Assembly: GCA_033856515.1 (NCBI GenBank) | Contig: JAWVEY010000020.1 | Coordinates: forward strand, 83,009 to 147,008 | Origin: JALZKA01 sp033856515 | GTDB lineage: Bacteria > Actinomycetota > Thermoleophilia > Solirubrobacterales > 70-9 | Reading direction: 5' to 3' | Length of the DNA stretch: 64,000 nt | Notes under the pieces: model-generated | Database searches by the model: none | What the model saw: only the letters and a program-made list of their open reading frames with translations | Told to the model about the DNA's origin: nothing | Program-made: the position numbers and the translations under genes | Shown here: positions 24,797 through 32,320 of the stretch, piece after piece | Position numbering within the stretch: position 1 is the stretch's first letter | Layout of the letters: every line of letters begins with the position of its first letter

Positions 24797-25207
24797 CTAC
24801 TCCGAAAGCCCGGCGGCCTCGAGGGCCTGTCCCTCGCTTGCAAAGCCGGTGATCCGAGCGATCTTGCCGTCGATCACCGTGTAGAGCATCGCGAGCGAGC
24901 GTCGCACGGAAACGCCGCTTCCCTTCCCGCGCCCGGTCTCAGTCACGGCGGCGAGTACCGCGCCGGAGCCGAGGTCGGTGAGTCGCTCCACCACATAGGA
25001 GTAGTCCTCGAAGGCCCCCACGTAACGCGCCACCGATTCCGCGACCGCGTCGTGTCCGAACACTGCCTGGGATTCGATGAGCCCTGTCCGACTCCCATCA
25101 AGCACGACGAAAGGATCAAGGAACGAGAGTGCGCGGGGTACATCGTGGGTGTACGCCTCGACGTGCCCTCGCACGATCTCCACGTTCTCCACGTTCTCCT
25201 GCGACAT
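24797..25207 (-). CDS. SnoaL/NTF2-like domain protein
   Basis: 136 residues starting MSQENVENVEIVRGHVEAYT. Cone-shaped NTF2-like fold: ALSFLDPFVVLDGS, a VARYVGAFEDYSYVVERLTDLG segment, and the C-terminal strand MLYTVIDGKIARITGFASEGQALEAAGL, typical of actinobacterial SnoaL-like proteins. The open frame runs 38 codons further upstream, but those codons translate a palindromic repeat, so this ATG is preferred. Bracketed by two copies of the repeat. Substrate unknown. Confidence 0.8.
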   Translation of the reverse strand: MSQENVENVEIVRGHVEAYTHDVPRALSFLDPFVVLDGSRTGLIESQAVFGHDAVAESVARYVGAFEDYSYVVERLTDLGSGAVLAAVTETGRGKGSGVSVRRSLAMLYTVIDGKIARITGFASEGQALEAAGLSE

Positions 25208-25240
25208 CGTCCGCGCAGTATCTCGCGCTGGCTGAGATAT

Positions 25241-25259
25241 GCGCTTTCCATGCAAAGCG
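25241..25259. repeat. Palindromic repeat, type B (core GCTTTCCATGCAAAGC)
   Basis: GCGCTTT and AAAGCG arms around CCATGC. It directly abuts the stop codon (25260-25262) of the prepilin-like gene and lies 34 nt upstream of the SnoaL-like start. Nearly the same 20 bp recur at 56776-56795. Confidence 0.8.
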
Positions 25260-25889
25260 TTAGCCCCAGGCTGACTCGACCTGCCAGCGCCAGGGTGGCT
25301 CTTCGCCCGAGGGAAATACAACGTGATTTCTGCCCGCGAGCGTTTCGAGCGGGACGAGGCGGGGATTGGTGGTCTCGAGGAGCGGTGTCATGGCGTGTGT
25401 GGCGACGTCGGCAGCCGACGCCCGGCGGCGAACGCGCTCCCAGCCGAGCGTGGGGCGGTAAAGCCAGTACTCGATCGTCACAGTGCCTTGGCTGCGGCGT
25501 TCGTCGGTCACGGCCACGAATGCCGTCACGCGGCGGTTCGAGGCGGTGAGCTGCGGCCGCTCGCCAGGGGCGGCGCAGCTTGTTTGGCGGCAGCGGCGGA
25601 AGTCGACCGGGAGGAGTCCGAGCGCGCCCGCACCCGCGGGCACAGGCGCGAGCGCGCGCACCAAGCCGGCGAGAGGGCGGCCGTAGGCCTCGGTCAGCGG
25701 GTCCTGCCAGCACGGGCCCGGGCCATGCGCGGCGCAGCGGATCTTCTGCGAGACTGCGCGCGCGAGCTCGCGCGACTCGGCCTGGCCACCACGGCTGAGC
25801 ACAGCGCCCGCCACCGCCGCACAGAGCACCGCGACAAGAAGAATCAACCCGGCCTGTTCAACGGAAGCGGCGCCACGTTCATCGCGCAT
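25260..25889 (-). CDS. Membrane-anchored protein with TadE/Flp-prepilin-like N-terminus
   Basis: 209 residues. The N-terminus MRDERGAASVEQAGLILLVAV resembles TadE/Flp prepilin leaders: short charged leader, then GAASVE, then one hydrophobic helix (about 13-31). The mature ectodomain of about 175 residues has four Cys and no recognised domain. No tad/cpa assembly genes are in the window, so it may work with a distant pilus or secretion locus. TAGCGT ends 6 nt before the ATG. Confidence 0.65.
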   Translation of the reverse strand: MRDERGAASVEQAGLILLVAVLCAAVAGAVLSRGGQAESRELARAVSQKIRCAAHGPGPCWQDPLTEAYGRPLAGLVRALAPVPAGAGALGLLPVDFRRCRQTSCAAPGERPQLTASNRRVTAFVAVTDERRSQGTVTIEYWLYRPTLGWERVRRRASAADVATHAMTPLLETTNPRLVPLETLAGRNHVVFPSGEEPPWRWQVESAWG

Positions 25890-25941
25890 GCCGCGACGCT
25901 AGGTCGGCTCGGCGCGCGGGTGTGAGGCGGGATGTGCCTTG

Positions 25942-26208
25942 TTAGGAGAGGCCTTCGCGCGCTTCGCGCACGAGGGTCACTGCCTCGGGGAAGACGACCC
26001 GGATCGCGTCGCGGACCTGCATCGCCTGCTCGTCGCTGGTGCCCTGGAGGTTCAGGCGCTGAATTGACGCCACGGTCATCTGGACCGCGAGGTTGATCGC
26101 GTTGTCGGCGAACGAGACCTGCTGAGCGCCCTGCATCTGCTCGGCGAACTCCGCCAAGCGCCGCTGAAGCTCCTCGGGGTCTCCAAATGGATTGAGCGGA
26201 TCGGACAT
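25942..26208 (-). CDS. Small acidic protein, unknown function
   Basis: 88 residues starting MSDPLNPFGDPEELQRRLAEF. Predicted all-helical, soluble, acidic, with no Cys and no catalytic motif; the segment FADNAINLAVQMTVASIQRLNL suggests amphipathic helices. TATCAT ends 8 nt before the ATG, which supports this start against the much longer open frame. Divergent from the SDR gene 48 nt away. Confidence 0.65.
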   Translation of the reverse strand: MSDPLNPFGDPEELQRRLAEFAEQMQGAQQVSFADNAINLAVQMTVASIQRLNLQGTSDEQAMQVRDAIRVVFPEAVTLVREAREGLS

Positions 26209-26242
26209 CGCCTCCGATGATAGAGCGGCTTCGGCCGTCGGA

Positions 26243-26248
26243 TAGCCT
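26243..26248 (+). promoter_or_regulatory. -10-like box TAGCCT upstream of the SDR gene
   Basis: Ends 8 nt before the ATG at 26257. The opposite-strand TATCAT for the divergent small gene is at 26217-26222, so two outward promoters share this 50-bp gap. Confidence 0.45.
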
Positions 26249-26256
26249 GCGGCCGG

Positions 26257-27063
26257 ATGGCACTTCCAGAGCCGACAGATACGTCCACGGCCCTCGTCAC
26301 CGGCGCTTCGTCGGGTATCGGCGAGGAGATCGCCCGCCAACTCGCAGCCCGCGGCCACGGCGTGACCCTCGTCGCTCGGCGCGAGGATCGCCTGAAGGCC
26401 CTTGCCGAGGAGCTCTACGACGCCCACGGCGTGCGCACCGAGCACATCGCCGCCGACCTCGGCTCCGACGCGGGCCGCGACGAGATGCTGACCAAGGTCG
26501 AAGGCCTGGGGCTGGAGGTCGAGATCCTCGTCAACAACGCGGGCTTCGGCGGATCCGGTCCGGTCCACCGCTCGGACCCCGCGCGCCTCGCCTCAATGGT
26601 CGCGCTGAACTGTGAGACGCTCGTCTACCTCCAGGCGCGGCTGAGCCCGGCGATGGCCGATCGCGGCCGCGGCGCGATCATCAACATCGCTTCGACGGCG
26701 TCCTTCCAGCCGATCCCCTACACAGCCACCTACGCCGCCACCAAGGCGTTCGTCCTCAGCCTCTCCGAGGGCACGCACAACGAGCTCAGCGGCAAGGGTG
26801 TGAGCGTCACCGCCGTTTGCCCAGGCCCCGTGAAGACCGAGTTCGTGGAGCAGGCCGGCATGGGTGGCGCGAGCGACAAGCTCCCCGGTTTCATCTGGAC
26901 CGACGTCGAGCAGGTCGCTCGCGAAGCCGTAGAGGGCGCTGATAAGGGCAGCCGCGTTGTCGTTCCCGGCCTGATCAACCGTGCGGGCTCGATCATGGGC
27001 CAGCACACCCCGCGCGCCGTGATCCTGCCGCTCGCAAAGCGGGCCTGGCGCGCCGCCGAATAG
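26257..27063 (+). CDS. Short-chain dehydrogenase/reductase
   Basis: 268 residues, classical SDR. NAD(P)-binding TGASSGIGEEIARQLAARG, the NNAG motif in LVNNAGFGGSG, catalytic Ser in NIASTAS and the YxxxK in YTATYAATKAF. The N-terminal ARRED after the second strand suggests NADP preference. Substrate unknown; the overall pattern resembles broad-specificity reductases that act on lipids or ketones. Its TAG stop overlaps the GTG of the next gene by one base. Confidence 0.9.
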   Translation: MALPEPTDTSTALVTGASSGIGEEIARQLAARGHGVTLVARREDRLKALAEELYDAHGVRTEHIAADLGSDAGRDEMLTKVEGLGLEVEILVNNAGFGGSGPVHRSDPARLASMVALNCETLVYLQARLSPAMADRGRGAIINIASTASFQPIPYTATYAATKAFVLSLSEGTHNELSGKGVSVTAVCPGPVKTEFVEQAGMGGASDKLPGFIWTDVEQVAREAVEGADKGSRVVVPGLINRAGSIMGQHTPRAVILPLAKRAWRAAE

Positions 27064-27818
27064 TGCCCGAGCGCCAGCCGCTTACCGTCCTCTGCCTGCA
27101 CGAGACCGCGACCACGGGTCGAATCTGGGACCCTCTCGCCGAGGCGCTCTCGGGGCATGCCAACGTCATTGCGCCCGACCGCCCGGGGTGGGGCGACGCC
27201 GAGGCGCCCGAGGGCTACTCGCGAACCACCGTGGCGGAGCAGGCCGGGTACGCCGCCCAGGCGCTGGGCGATCGCGGCCCGGCCGTGGTCTGCGGAGCCG
27301 GCATCGGGGCCGTCGTGGCGCTCGAGCTCTCGCTCGCCGAGCCGGAGCTCGTCACGGGGACAGTGCTGGTCGAACCGCCGCTCCTCTCCTTCCTGCCCGA
27401 GGCGACAGATCGGCTCGCCGCCGATGTCGCTGCTGTGCGCGAGGCGGTTGCGGGGTCAGGCAGGGACGCGGCACTCGACGCATACCTCGCTGGGCGCCTG
27501 CCCGCGCTCGGGGCGGGTGCCGGCCGGATCCCGCCCGAGCGAGGCGATCGCGGCCCGAATGCAACCGCGGCCCTGTTTGCCGAGCTCTCCGCCGTGCCGG
27601 CGTGGGAGCGCTCCGATGCCGAGCTTGCGGCGGCTACGAAGCCGGCGTTGATCGCGATCGCAGCGGACTCGCCGCCGCTTCTTGCCAAGTCGGCAATTGA
27701 GCTCGCGCGGGTACTCGCCCGCTCGGACCTTCGCGAGACGGAGCCGGGGCTACCGCACTTCGACCGCGCCGACGAGGTCGCCGCGCTGGTCGTCGAAGTC
27801 GCTGACACGCTCGCCTGA
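27063..27818 (+). CDS. Alpha/beta-hydrolase-fold protein lacking the nucleophile serine
   Basis: 251 residues, GTG start overlapping the SDR stop. The fold is clear: LTVLCLHETATTGRIWDPLAEAL (oxyanion strand), VIAPDRPGWGDAEAP, then the nucleophile elbow region AVVCGAGIGAVVALELSL, and a C-terminal His in LPHFDRADEVA. The usual G-x-S-x-G is G-A-G-I-G, so the nucleophile is Gly. Either it is not a hydrolase or it uses another residue. The 3' 69 nt overlap the opposing zinc-ribbon gene. Confidence 0.75.
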   Translation: MPERQPLTVLCLHETATTGRIWDPLAEALSGHANVIAPDRPGWGDAEAPEGYSRTTVAEQAGYAAQALGDRGPAVVCGAGIGAVVALELSLAEPELVTGTVLVEPPLLSFLPEATDRLAADVAAVREAVAGSGRDAALDAYLAGRLPALGAGAGRIPPERGDRGPNATAALFAELSAVPAWERSDAELAAATKPALIAIAADSPPLLAKSAIELARVLARSDLRETEPGLPHFDRADEVAALVVEVADTLA

Positions 27819-28499
27819 AGCGGCGCGCGCGCGGACGACCATCCGCCCGCCTCGGCCCGCCAGCGACGCGATTGCCTCGAGGGGGAAGGAGACGAGCAGG
27901 ACGAATGGCGTCGCGAGACAGCTTGCGAGCATGTCGGCGATGAACTGCCCCGGGCCGCGGGCGCTGGCCATGCGCAGTCGTCCCGCGCGCACCTCGGAGA
28001 GGAAGTTGTTGTGGAGCGTGATGCCGTTCAGGATCGACTGCCAGAGCCAGCGCTGGTTCTGGCCGACGGGCGGGAAGGCGGGCTTCTCCGGCTCGAGCCC
28101 GTTCTTTTCGGCGAGAAGCGCGAACGCCCGCGGGGTCAGCAGGAGACGCCCTGGCCATTCGGCGAGCGCGGCCCAGCCGTCGCCGCCAAGCGAGCTCTGC
28201 CAGCTCGCCCGGTTCGGCGCCGCGAAGGTCCGCGCGCCATCGGGGCCACCCTCGATCTCGATCCGGGCGAGTTCCGCGGCAAGGTCGAAGGCACCGCCGG
28301 TTCGCTCGATCCCCACACCGCATTTCTCACATCGATCGACCAGTCGCGCGTTGTCTCCGCCTCCGGGCGCGTCCGGGTCAACGGGCGACGGCAGTCCGAC
28401 ACTCGCGTCGGAAACCGACTGGGGGATCCCGATCCACGCGTAGACGTTGCCGCCGCACAGGGGGCACGCGTGCGTGGGCTTGTCCCGCGGCGCAGCCAC
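27750..28499 (-). CDS. Protein with N-terminal zinc-ribbon-like Cys pairs, unknown function
   Basis: 249 residues. Two Cys pairs (ACPLCGG near 12-15 and CEKCG near 56-59) could bind zinc. The middle region (SWQSSLGGDGWAALAEWPGRLLLTPRAF, NQRWLWQSILNGITLHNNFL) resembles methyltransferase-associated sequences seen in actinobacteria, but no SAM motif is present. A C-terminal hydrophobic segment (ATPFVLLVSFPLEAIASLA) could be a membrane helix. It lies 3 nt downstream of the monooxygenase gene, so it is probably co-transcribed. Confidence 0.65.
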   Translation of the reverse strand: MAAPRDKPTHACPLCGGNVYAWIGIPQSVSDASVGLPSPVDPDAPGGGDNARLVDRCEKCGVGIERTGGAFDLAAELARIEIEGGPDGARTFAAPNRASWQSSLGGDGWAALAEWPGRLLLTPRAFALLAEKNGLEPEKPAFPPVGQNQRWLWQSILNGITLHNNFLSEVRAGRLRMASARGPGQFIADMLASCLATPFVLLVSFPLEAIASLAGRGGRMVVRARAASGERVSDFDDQRGDLVGAVEVR

Positions 28500-28502
28500 G
28501 GC

Positions 28503-29876
28503 CTAGTTCCCCGACGAGCCGAGCAGCTCGCGCGAGCGCGTCTTGCCGAAGCGGCCGAGGATGCCGCCGCGCCGCTCACGCTCGATCGCGCGCATGTAGG
28601 GGAGGAAGTCCACCTGGATCGTGTGGCGCTTGGAGGCCACGTAACGCTTGGCCATCCGCGCGTCCTCGCGGTGGATCACCTCGAGCATGCGCTCGCGGGT
28701 CGGCAGCTGCGCCTTCCCCTCCAGGAGGTCGGCTATCCACTCCGATTGCGCCTCGGCCAGAGGCATGATCGCCCCAAGGGGCTGCAGCAGGCCGACGAAG
28801 TAGAGGCCGTCGAGCTCGGGATGGACGACGCGGCGGTAGAGGGGGATCCGGTTGTCGGGCGCGTCCAGAAGCTCGTGGTCGAAGAACGGGAAGGTGATCT
28901 TGTAGCCCGTGCAGTAGATGATCAGGTCGAGCTCCTCGGAGGTGCCGTCCACGAACTCGACGGTGCGCCCGCCGGCGAAGCGGGCGATGTTCGGCTTCAC
29001 ATCGATGTCGCCGTGGCCGAGCCGGGGAAGAAGGTCCGACGAGACGGTGGGGTGGGCCTCCGCCAGCTTGTGGTCGGGCTGCGGGAGGCCGTAGTCAGTC
29101 GGTACGCCGGCCGCCTTCTTGACGGTCCGGCCAAGGAGGAAGCGCTGAACCGCAAGCGGCAGGCGGCTTAGAAGCGCCGGCGCAAGCTCGTCAGTGGGCT
29201 TTGAACCCACGTACTTCGGCACGATCCAGGCGCCGCGGCGCATCGCGAGGAAGGTCCTGTCGGCGGTTCGCGAAGCCTCGACGGCCAGGTCGGTCGCCGA
29301 GTTGCCGATGCCAAGCACCATCACCCGCTTGCCGCGCATCATGTCCGGCTCCTTGTAGGAGTGGACGTGGATCTGCTCGCCGTCGAACGAGTCCTGTCCC
29401 TCGAACGCGGGCTCGGGCCAGCGCGGGTTCCAGTGGTGGCCGTTCGCGACGATGACGGAGCTGTAGATGGCGGTGGCGTCCTCGCCCGAGTCGAGGCTGC
29501 ACCAGGAGACGGCCCAGCCGCCGTCCTTCGGCTCGATATGGGTTACCTCGGTCCGGAAGCGGATGCGGTCGCGAAAGCCGAAGTGGTCGACGTAGTCGTC
29601 GAAGTACTGCGCGATCTGGAAGTGGTTCGGGTAGTCCGGCAGGTCCTCCGGCATCGGGTAGCTGGCGTATGCCATCGTCCGCCGAGACGTGTTGATGTGA
29701 AGGGAGCGGTAGGCGGCGGACATCCCGTTGTCGTTCATGTAGCGCCAGTTGCCGCCGACCTCAGAACCGACCTCGAAGCAGTCGAACTCGATCCCGCGGG
29801 CGTTCAAGACCTGGCACGACGCGATCCCGGACGAACCGGCGCCGATGACCGCGACCTTTCCCGTGGAGCTGCTCAT
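28503..29876 (-). CDS. Flavin-containing monooxygenase
   Basis: 457 residues. FAD- and NADPH-dependent oxygenase. FAD-binding GAGSSGIAS (12-20), the FMO fingerprint F-x-G-x-x-x-H-x-x-x-Y as FDGEQIHVHSY (164-174), the NADPH-binding GIGNSATDLAVE (189-200), and a C-terminal CTGYKITFPF. Closest in pattern to bacterial FMO and Baeyer-Villiger-like enzymes; the substrate is unknown. Its ATG overlaps the stop of the upstream reductase gene (ATGA), making a three-gene operon with the zinc-ribbon gene. Confidence 0.9.
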   Translation of the reverse strand: MSSSTGKVAVIGAGSSGIASCQVLNARGIEFDCFEVGSEVGGNWRYMNDNGMSAAYRSLHINTSRRTMAYASYPMPEDLPDYPNHFQIAQYFDDYVDHFGFRDRIRFRTEVTHIEPKDGGWAVSWCSLDSGEDATAIYSSVIVANGHHWNPRWPEPAFEGQDSFDGEQIHVHSYKEPDMMRGKRVMVLGIGNSATDLAVEASRTADRTFLAMRRGAWIVPKYVGSKPTDELAPALLSRLPLAVQRFLLGRTVKKAAGVPTDYGLPQPDHKLAEAHPTVSSDLLPRLGHGDIDVKPNIARFAGGRTVEFVDGTSEELDLIIYCTGYKITFPFFDHELLDAPDNRIPLYRRVVHPELDGLYFVGLLQPLGAIMPLAEAQSEWIADLLEGKAQLPTRERMLEVIHREDARMAKRYVASKRHTIQVDFLPYMRAIERERRGGILGRFGKTRSRELLGSSGN

Positions 29877-30991
29877 ACAGCGACTATTTCGTGCTCAACA
29901 CCGAACTCGGAGAGCTCGGGAAGGAATCCAGCCGGGTCGAAGGCCTCGGACGGCGCGAGCGCCCCGGACTTCGCGAAATCCGGCGCCGCGCAGCGGAGCG
30001 AACCCGCCACGATCGAGCGCGCGGTCAAGCCATAGACGTCCTCGCCCCGGATCACGCCGCGCCGGCGCCGCGCACCCGCTCGCGCGTCACAGACGATGGT
30101 GAATCGGGCCGCGCGGCGCCGACCCTCGGCCGGGCCTTCCGGCAGGCGGTTGACGGCAGCTTGAAAGGCGCGGCTGAGGGGTGTCTTGAGGGCGAGGCTG
30201 AAACCGGTCATCAGGACAGGTGCGCCGATCGCGACCGGGCTCGTCGTCGAAGCCGTGAGGGCGGTGCGCACCGTTTGCGCCTCGACGTGGCGCGGCACGG
30301 TGATGTGCTCGCCCGCCGGGTAGCGCGTCATGCGCTGGACTCCGATCTCCCCGCCGAAGTCGAACTTGCCGCGGGAGATCGAGCGGTCGCCAGGGACATA
30401 CTCGTTCGCAAGCCACTGGACGTCCTCGCCGGCGATCTGGCCCAAGGCGGTCCGCGCCGTTCCGCGCGACGGTCCGAAGCCCGCAACCGCGTAGTTGAGC
30501 GAGATCTCTTGCAGGGGCCCCATTCCCTCCGCGGTGAGCGAGGCGATCATGTCGCCCGGCAAGTAGTCGAAGCCCATCCCGGTCACGAGTGCGGCGCCGG
30601 TTTTCTCCGCGATCGGCCCGAACTCGTCAAAGACCCGCTTCATGAAGCCCTGCTCACCCGTGGTGTCCAGGTAGTGCGTGCCGGATTCGGCCGCCGCCCT
30701 CAGGACCGGCTCGCCGTGCAGCGCAAAGGGGCCCGCGCAGGAGATGACCGCCGCGCATGGCTCGATGAGGCTCCGCAGGCCAGCCGCGTCGTCGAGTGAG
30801 ACGGCCTGGAACTCCGCGGAGCCGCCGACCTTCTCGGCGAGTGCGTCGAGCTTTAAGTGACTTCGGCCAGCGAGAACGAAATCGGCCCCGGCCGCCGCCA
30901 GTTCCGCGGCGACGAGCCGCCCGGTGTAGCCCGTGGCTCCGTAGACCGCGATCCGCCCCGCGGAGCTCTGAGTCTCCGACTTCCCGCTCAT
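29873..30991 (-). CDS. Saccharopine dehydrogenase-like / trans-acting enoyl reductase-type protein
   Basis: 372 residues. Rossmann start RIAVYGATGYTGRLVAAELA followed by VISCAGPFALHGEPVLRAAAESGTHYLDTTGE and GFDYLPGDMIASL, the pattern shared by saccharopine-dehydrogenase-like proteins and mycobacterial trans-acting enoyl reductases. Pairing with a flavin monooxygenase suggests lipid or polyketide modification (inference). TAAGTT ends 8 nt before the ATG; a second such box serves the divergent gene at 31031. Confidence 0.85.
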   Translation of the reverse strand: MSGKSETQSSAGRIAVYGATGYTGRLVAAELAAAGADFVLAGRSHLKLDALAEKVGGSAEFQAVSLDDAAGLRSLIEPCAAVISCAGPFALHGEPVLRAAAESGTHYLDTTGEQGFMKRVFDEFGPIAEKTGAALVTGMGFDYLPGDMIASLTAEGMGPLQEISLNYAVAGFGPSRGTARTALGQIAGEDVQWLANEYVPGDRSISRGKFDFGGEIGVQRMTRYPAGEHITVPRHVEAQTVRTALTASTTSPVAIGAPVLMTGFSLALKTPLSRAFQAAVNRLPEGPAEGRRRAARFTIVCDARAGARRRRGVIRGEDVYGLTARSIVAGSLRCAAPDFAKSGALAPSEAFDPAGFLPELSEFGVEHEIVAV

Positions 30992-30999
30992 CGGGCCTC

Positions 31000-31005
31000 A
31001 ACTTA
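31000..31005 (-). promoter_or_regulatory. -10-like box TAAGTT for the divergent reductase gene
   Basis: On the minus strand, 8 nt before the ATG at 30991. A plus-strand box, TACGTT, lies at 31019-31024, 6 nt before the GTG at 31031. Both genes of this 39-bp divergent gap look leaderless. Confidence 0.45.
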
Positions 31006-31030
31006 CTGACGACGCCGCTACGTTTGCCCT

Positions 31031-31249
31031 GTGGCACCACCTAGCCCAGACCAGGTCCGCATGCGCGAGCGCTTCGAGGCGCTCATCGCCCTCGCCGCCC
31101 CGGTGCTCGACCTGGTGCTGGCCGCGGGCGACCGTCTCGCGCGCGTCGCCGGTCCCGAGGACGAGTACTACCCGATTCGCCCTCCCGGCGAGGCGTTCGA
31201 GCTCTCGCCCGTCGCTCGCTCGGAAGAGCCTGCGGAACCCTCGGCGTAG
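31031..31249 (+). CDS. Small hypothetical protein
   Basis: 72 residues, GTG start 6 nt after TACGTT. The sequence MRERFEALIALAAPVLDLVLAAGDRLARVAG forms an amphipathic or hydrophobic helix, followed by an acidic tail (PEDEYYPIRPPGEAFEL). The last 82 nt overlap the 3' end of the peptide deformylase gene on the other strand. The promoter-like box and clean start argue for a real gene. No family recognised. Confidence 0.55.
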   Translation: MAPPSPDQVRMRERFEALIALAAPVLDLVLAAGDRLARVAGPEDEYYPIRPPGEAFELSPVARSEEPAEPSA

Positions 31250-31722
31250 CTCTTTCGGCGGAACACGTCGTCGACCAGGCTCTCGACCCGGTCCAAGAAG
31301 AGGATGCCGTCCATGTGGTCGATCTCGTGAAGGACCGCGCGAGCCTCGAATCCCTCGCACTCGAGAACTCCGCCCAGGTGCTTGACCTCGATTCGCGTGG
31401 CGCGGCGAACGTTTGCCGTCACATCGGGCAGGCTGAGGCAACCCTCGCGGGCGACCTCGGACCCCTCGCGCGCGGTCACGTGCGGGTTGGCCAGGACGAT
31501 GAGGCCGTTCGACGTCTCCGCCTTCGGATGCTCCGAGACGTCCACGATCGCGACCCGCACGAGCTCTCCGATCTGCGGCGCGGCGATTCCGACGCAGCGC
31601 CCAAACGTCGCGGCCGTCTCGATCAGGAGCTGAGCGATCCTCTCCACATCCTCCGTCGCGACCGGGGCCGCGACCTGTTTGAGGATCGGGTCGGGGTAGA
31701 GAAGGACTGGGCGGGGCGCCAC
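31168..31722 (-). CDS. def: Peptide deformylase
   Basis: 184 residues. Removes the formyl group from nascent proteins using a metal centre. All three motifs are intact: GIAAPQIG (45-52), EGCLSLP (93-99, metal Cys) and HEIDH (132-136, metal His residues and catalytic Glu). The C-terminal tail after DRVESL is longer than usual and Ser/Gly-rich. It starts 8 nt downstream of the ACT-domain gene, so the two are probably one operon. Confidence 0.96.
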   Translation of the reverse strand: MAPRPVLLYPDPILKQVAAPVATEDVERIAQLLIETAATFGRCVGIAAPQIGELVRVAIVDVSEHPKAETSNGLIVLANPHVTAREGSEVAREGCLSLPDVTANVRRATRIEVKHLGGVLECEGFEARAVLHEIDHMDGILFLDRVESLVDDVFRRKSYAEGSAGSSERATGESSNASPGGRIG

Positions 31723-31730
31723 GGTGGGCC

Positions 31731-32264
31731 CTACAGCGGGTCCGTGTCGAGCGCGCGGAGGGACACCTCTAGGTCCCTCTCGCCCCCCGCCTGCCCCAGC
31801 GCGGCCTCGACGGTCTCCGGCCTGGCGGAGCCGAGCGCGACCTCCAGGACCATCACGTAGACCGGGGCCTCGCTCGAACCGGTGAGCTTTGTCTCGAGGT
31901 CCGTGATGTTCACTCCGGCCTCGGCCAGCGCCGAGGAGACAGCGTGGACGATCCCAGGCCGATCGGCTCCGTAAACGGAGAGGACGTGGGAGGGAGGCGC
32001 GGGCCTGGCGGCGCCTCCAGAGACCTCGGCGACCGAGATCGCCTCGAGCTCGTGTTCCTGCGCCACCTCTGAGAGCCGCTCGACAACCAGCTCGCGCTTT
32101 GTGCCCTCCGGCACTGCGACCAGCAACATGACCGCGAAGTGGCCGCCCAGGATGGACATCTGCGAGTCCTCGACGTTGCCGCCGAGCTCCAGTAGGGCGC
32201 CCGTGACCGAGGCCACGATTCCAGGGCGGTCACGGCCAATGGCTGTCACGGCCAGTTCAGGCAT
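31731..32264 (-). CDS. Double ACT-domain protein (GcvR-like)
   Basis: 178 residues from MPELAVTAIGRDRPGIVASVTGALLELGGNVEDSQM (first ACT domain, about 3-85). A second ACT domain begins at VLSVYGADRPGIVHAVSSALAEAGVNITDLETKL (about 95-175). ACT domains bind amino acids; the two-domain layout resembles the glycine-cleavage regulator GcvR. No DNA-binding domain is present, so it acts through a partner or as a small-molecule sensor. TACGCT ends 7 nt before the ATG. Confidence 0.85.
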   Translation of the reverse strand: MPELAVTAIGRDRPGIVASVTGALLELGGNVEDSQMSILGGHFAVMLLVAVPEGTKRELVVERLSEVAQEHELEAISVAEVSGGAARPAPPSHVLSVYGADRPGIVHAVSSALAEAGVNITDLETKLTGSSEAPVYVMVLEVALGSARPETVEAALGQAGGERDLEVSLRALDTDPL

Positions 32265-32305
32265 GTCTCGCAGCGTATCTCCAGTGCGCGCAAGGGCGCG
32301 CCAAA

Positions 32306-32311
32306 TAGGAT
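32306..32311 (+). promoter_or_regulatory. -10-like box TAGGAT upstream of a membrane-protein gene
   Basis: Ends 9 nt before the GTG at 32321; no Shine-Dalgarno sequence. Confidence 0.4.
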
Positions 32312-32320
32312 TCGGCGCTC

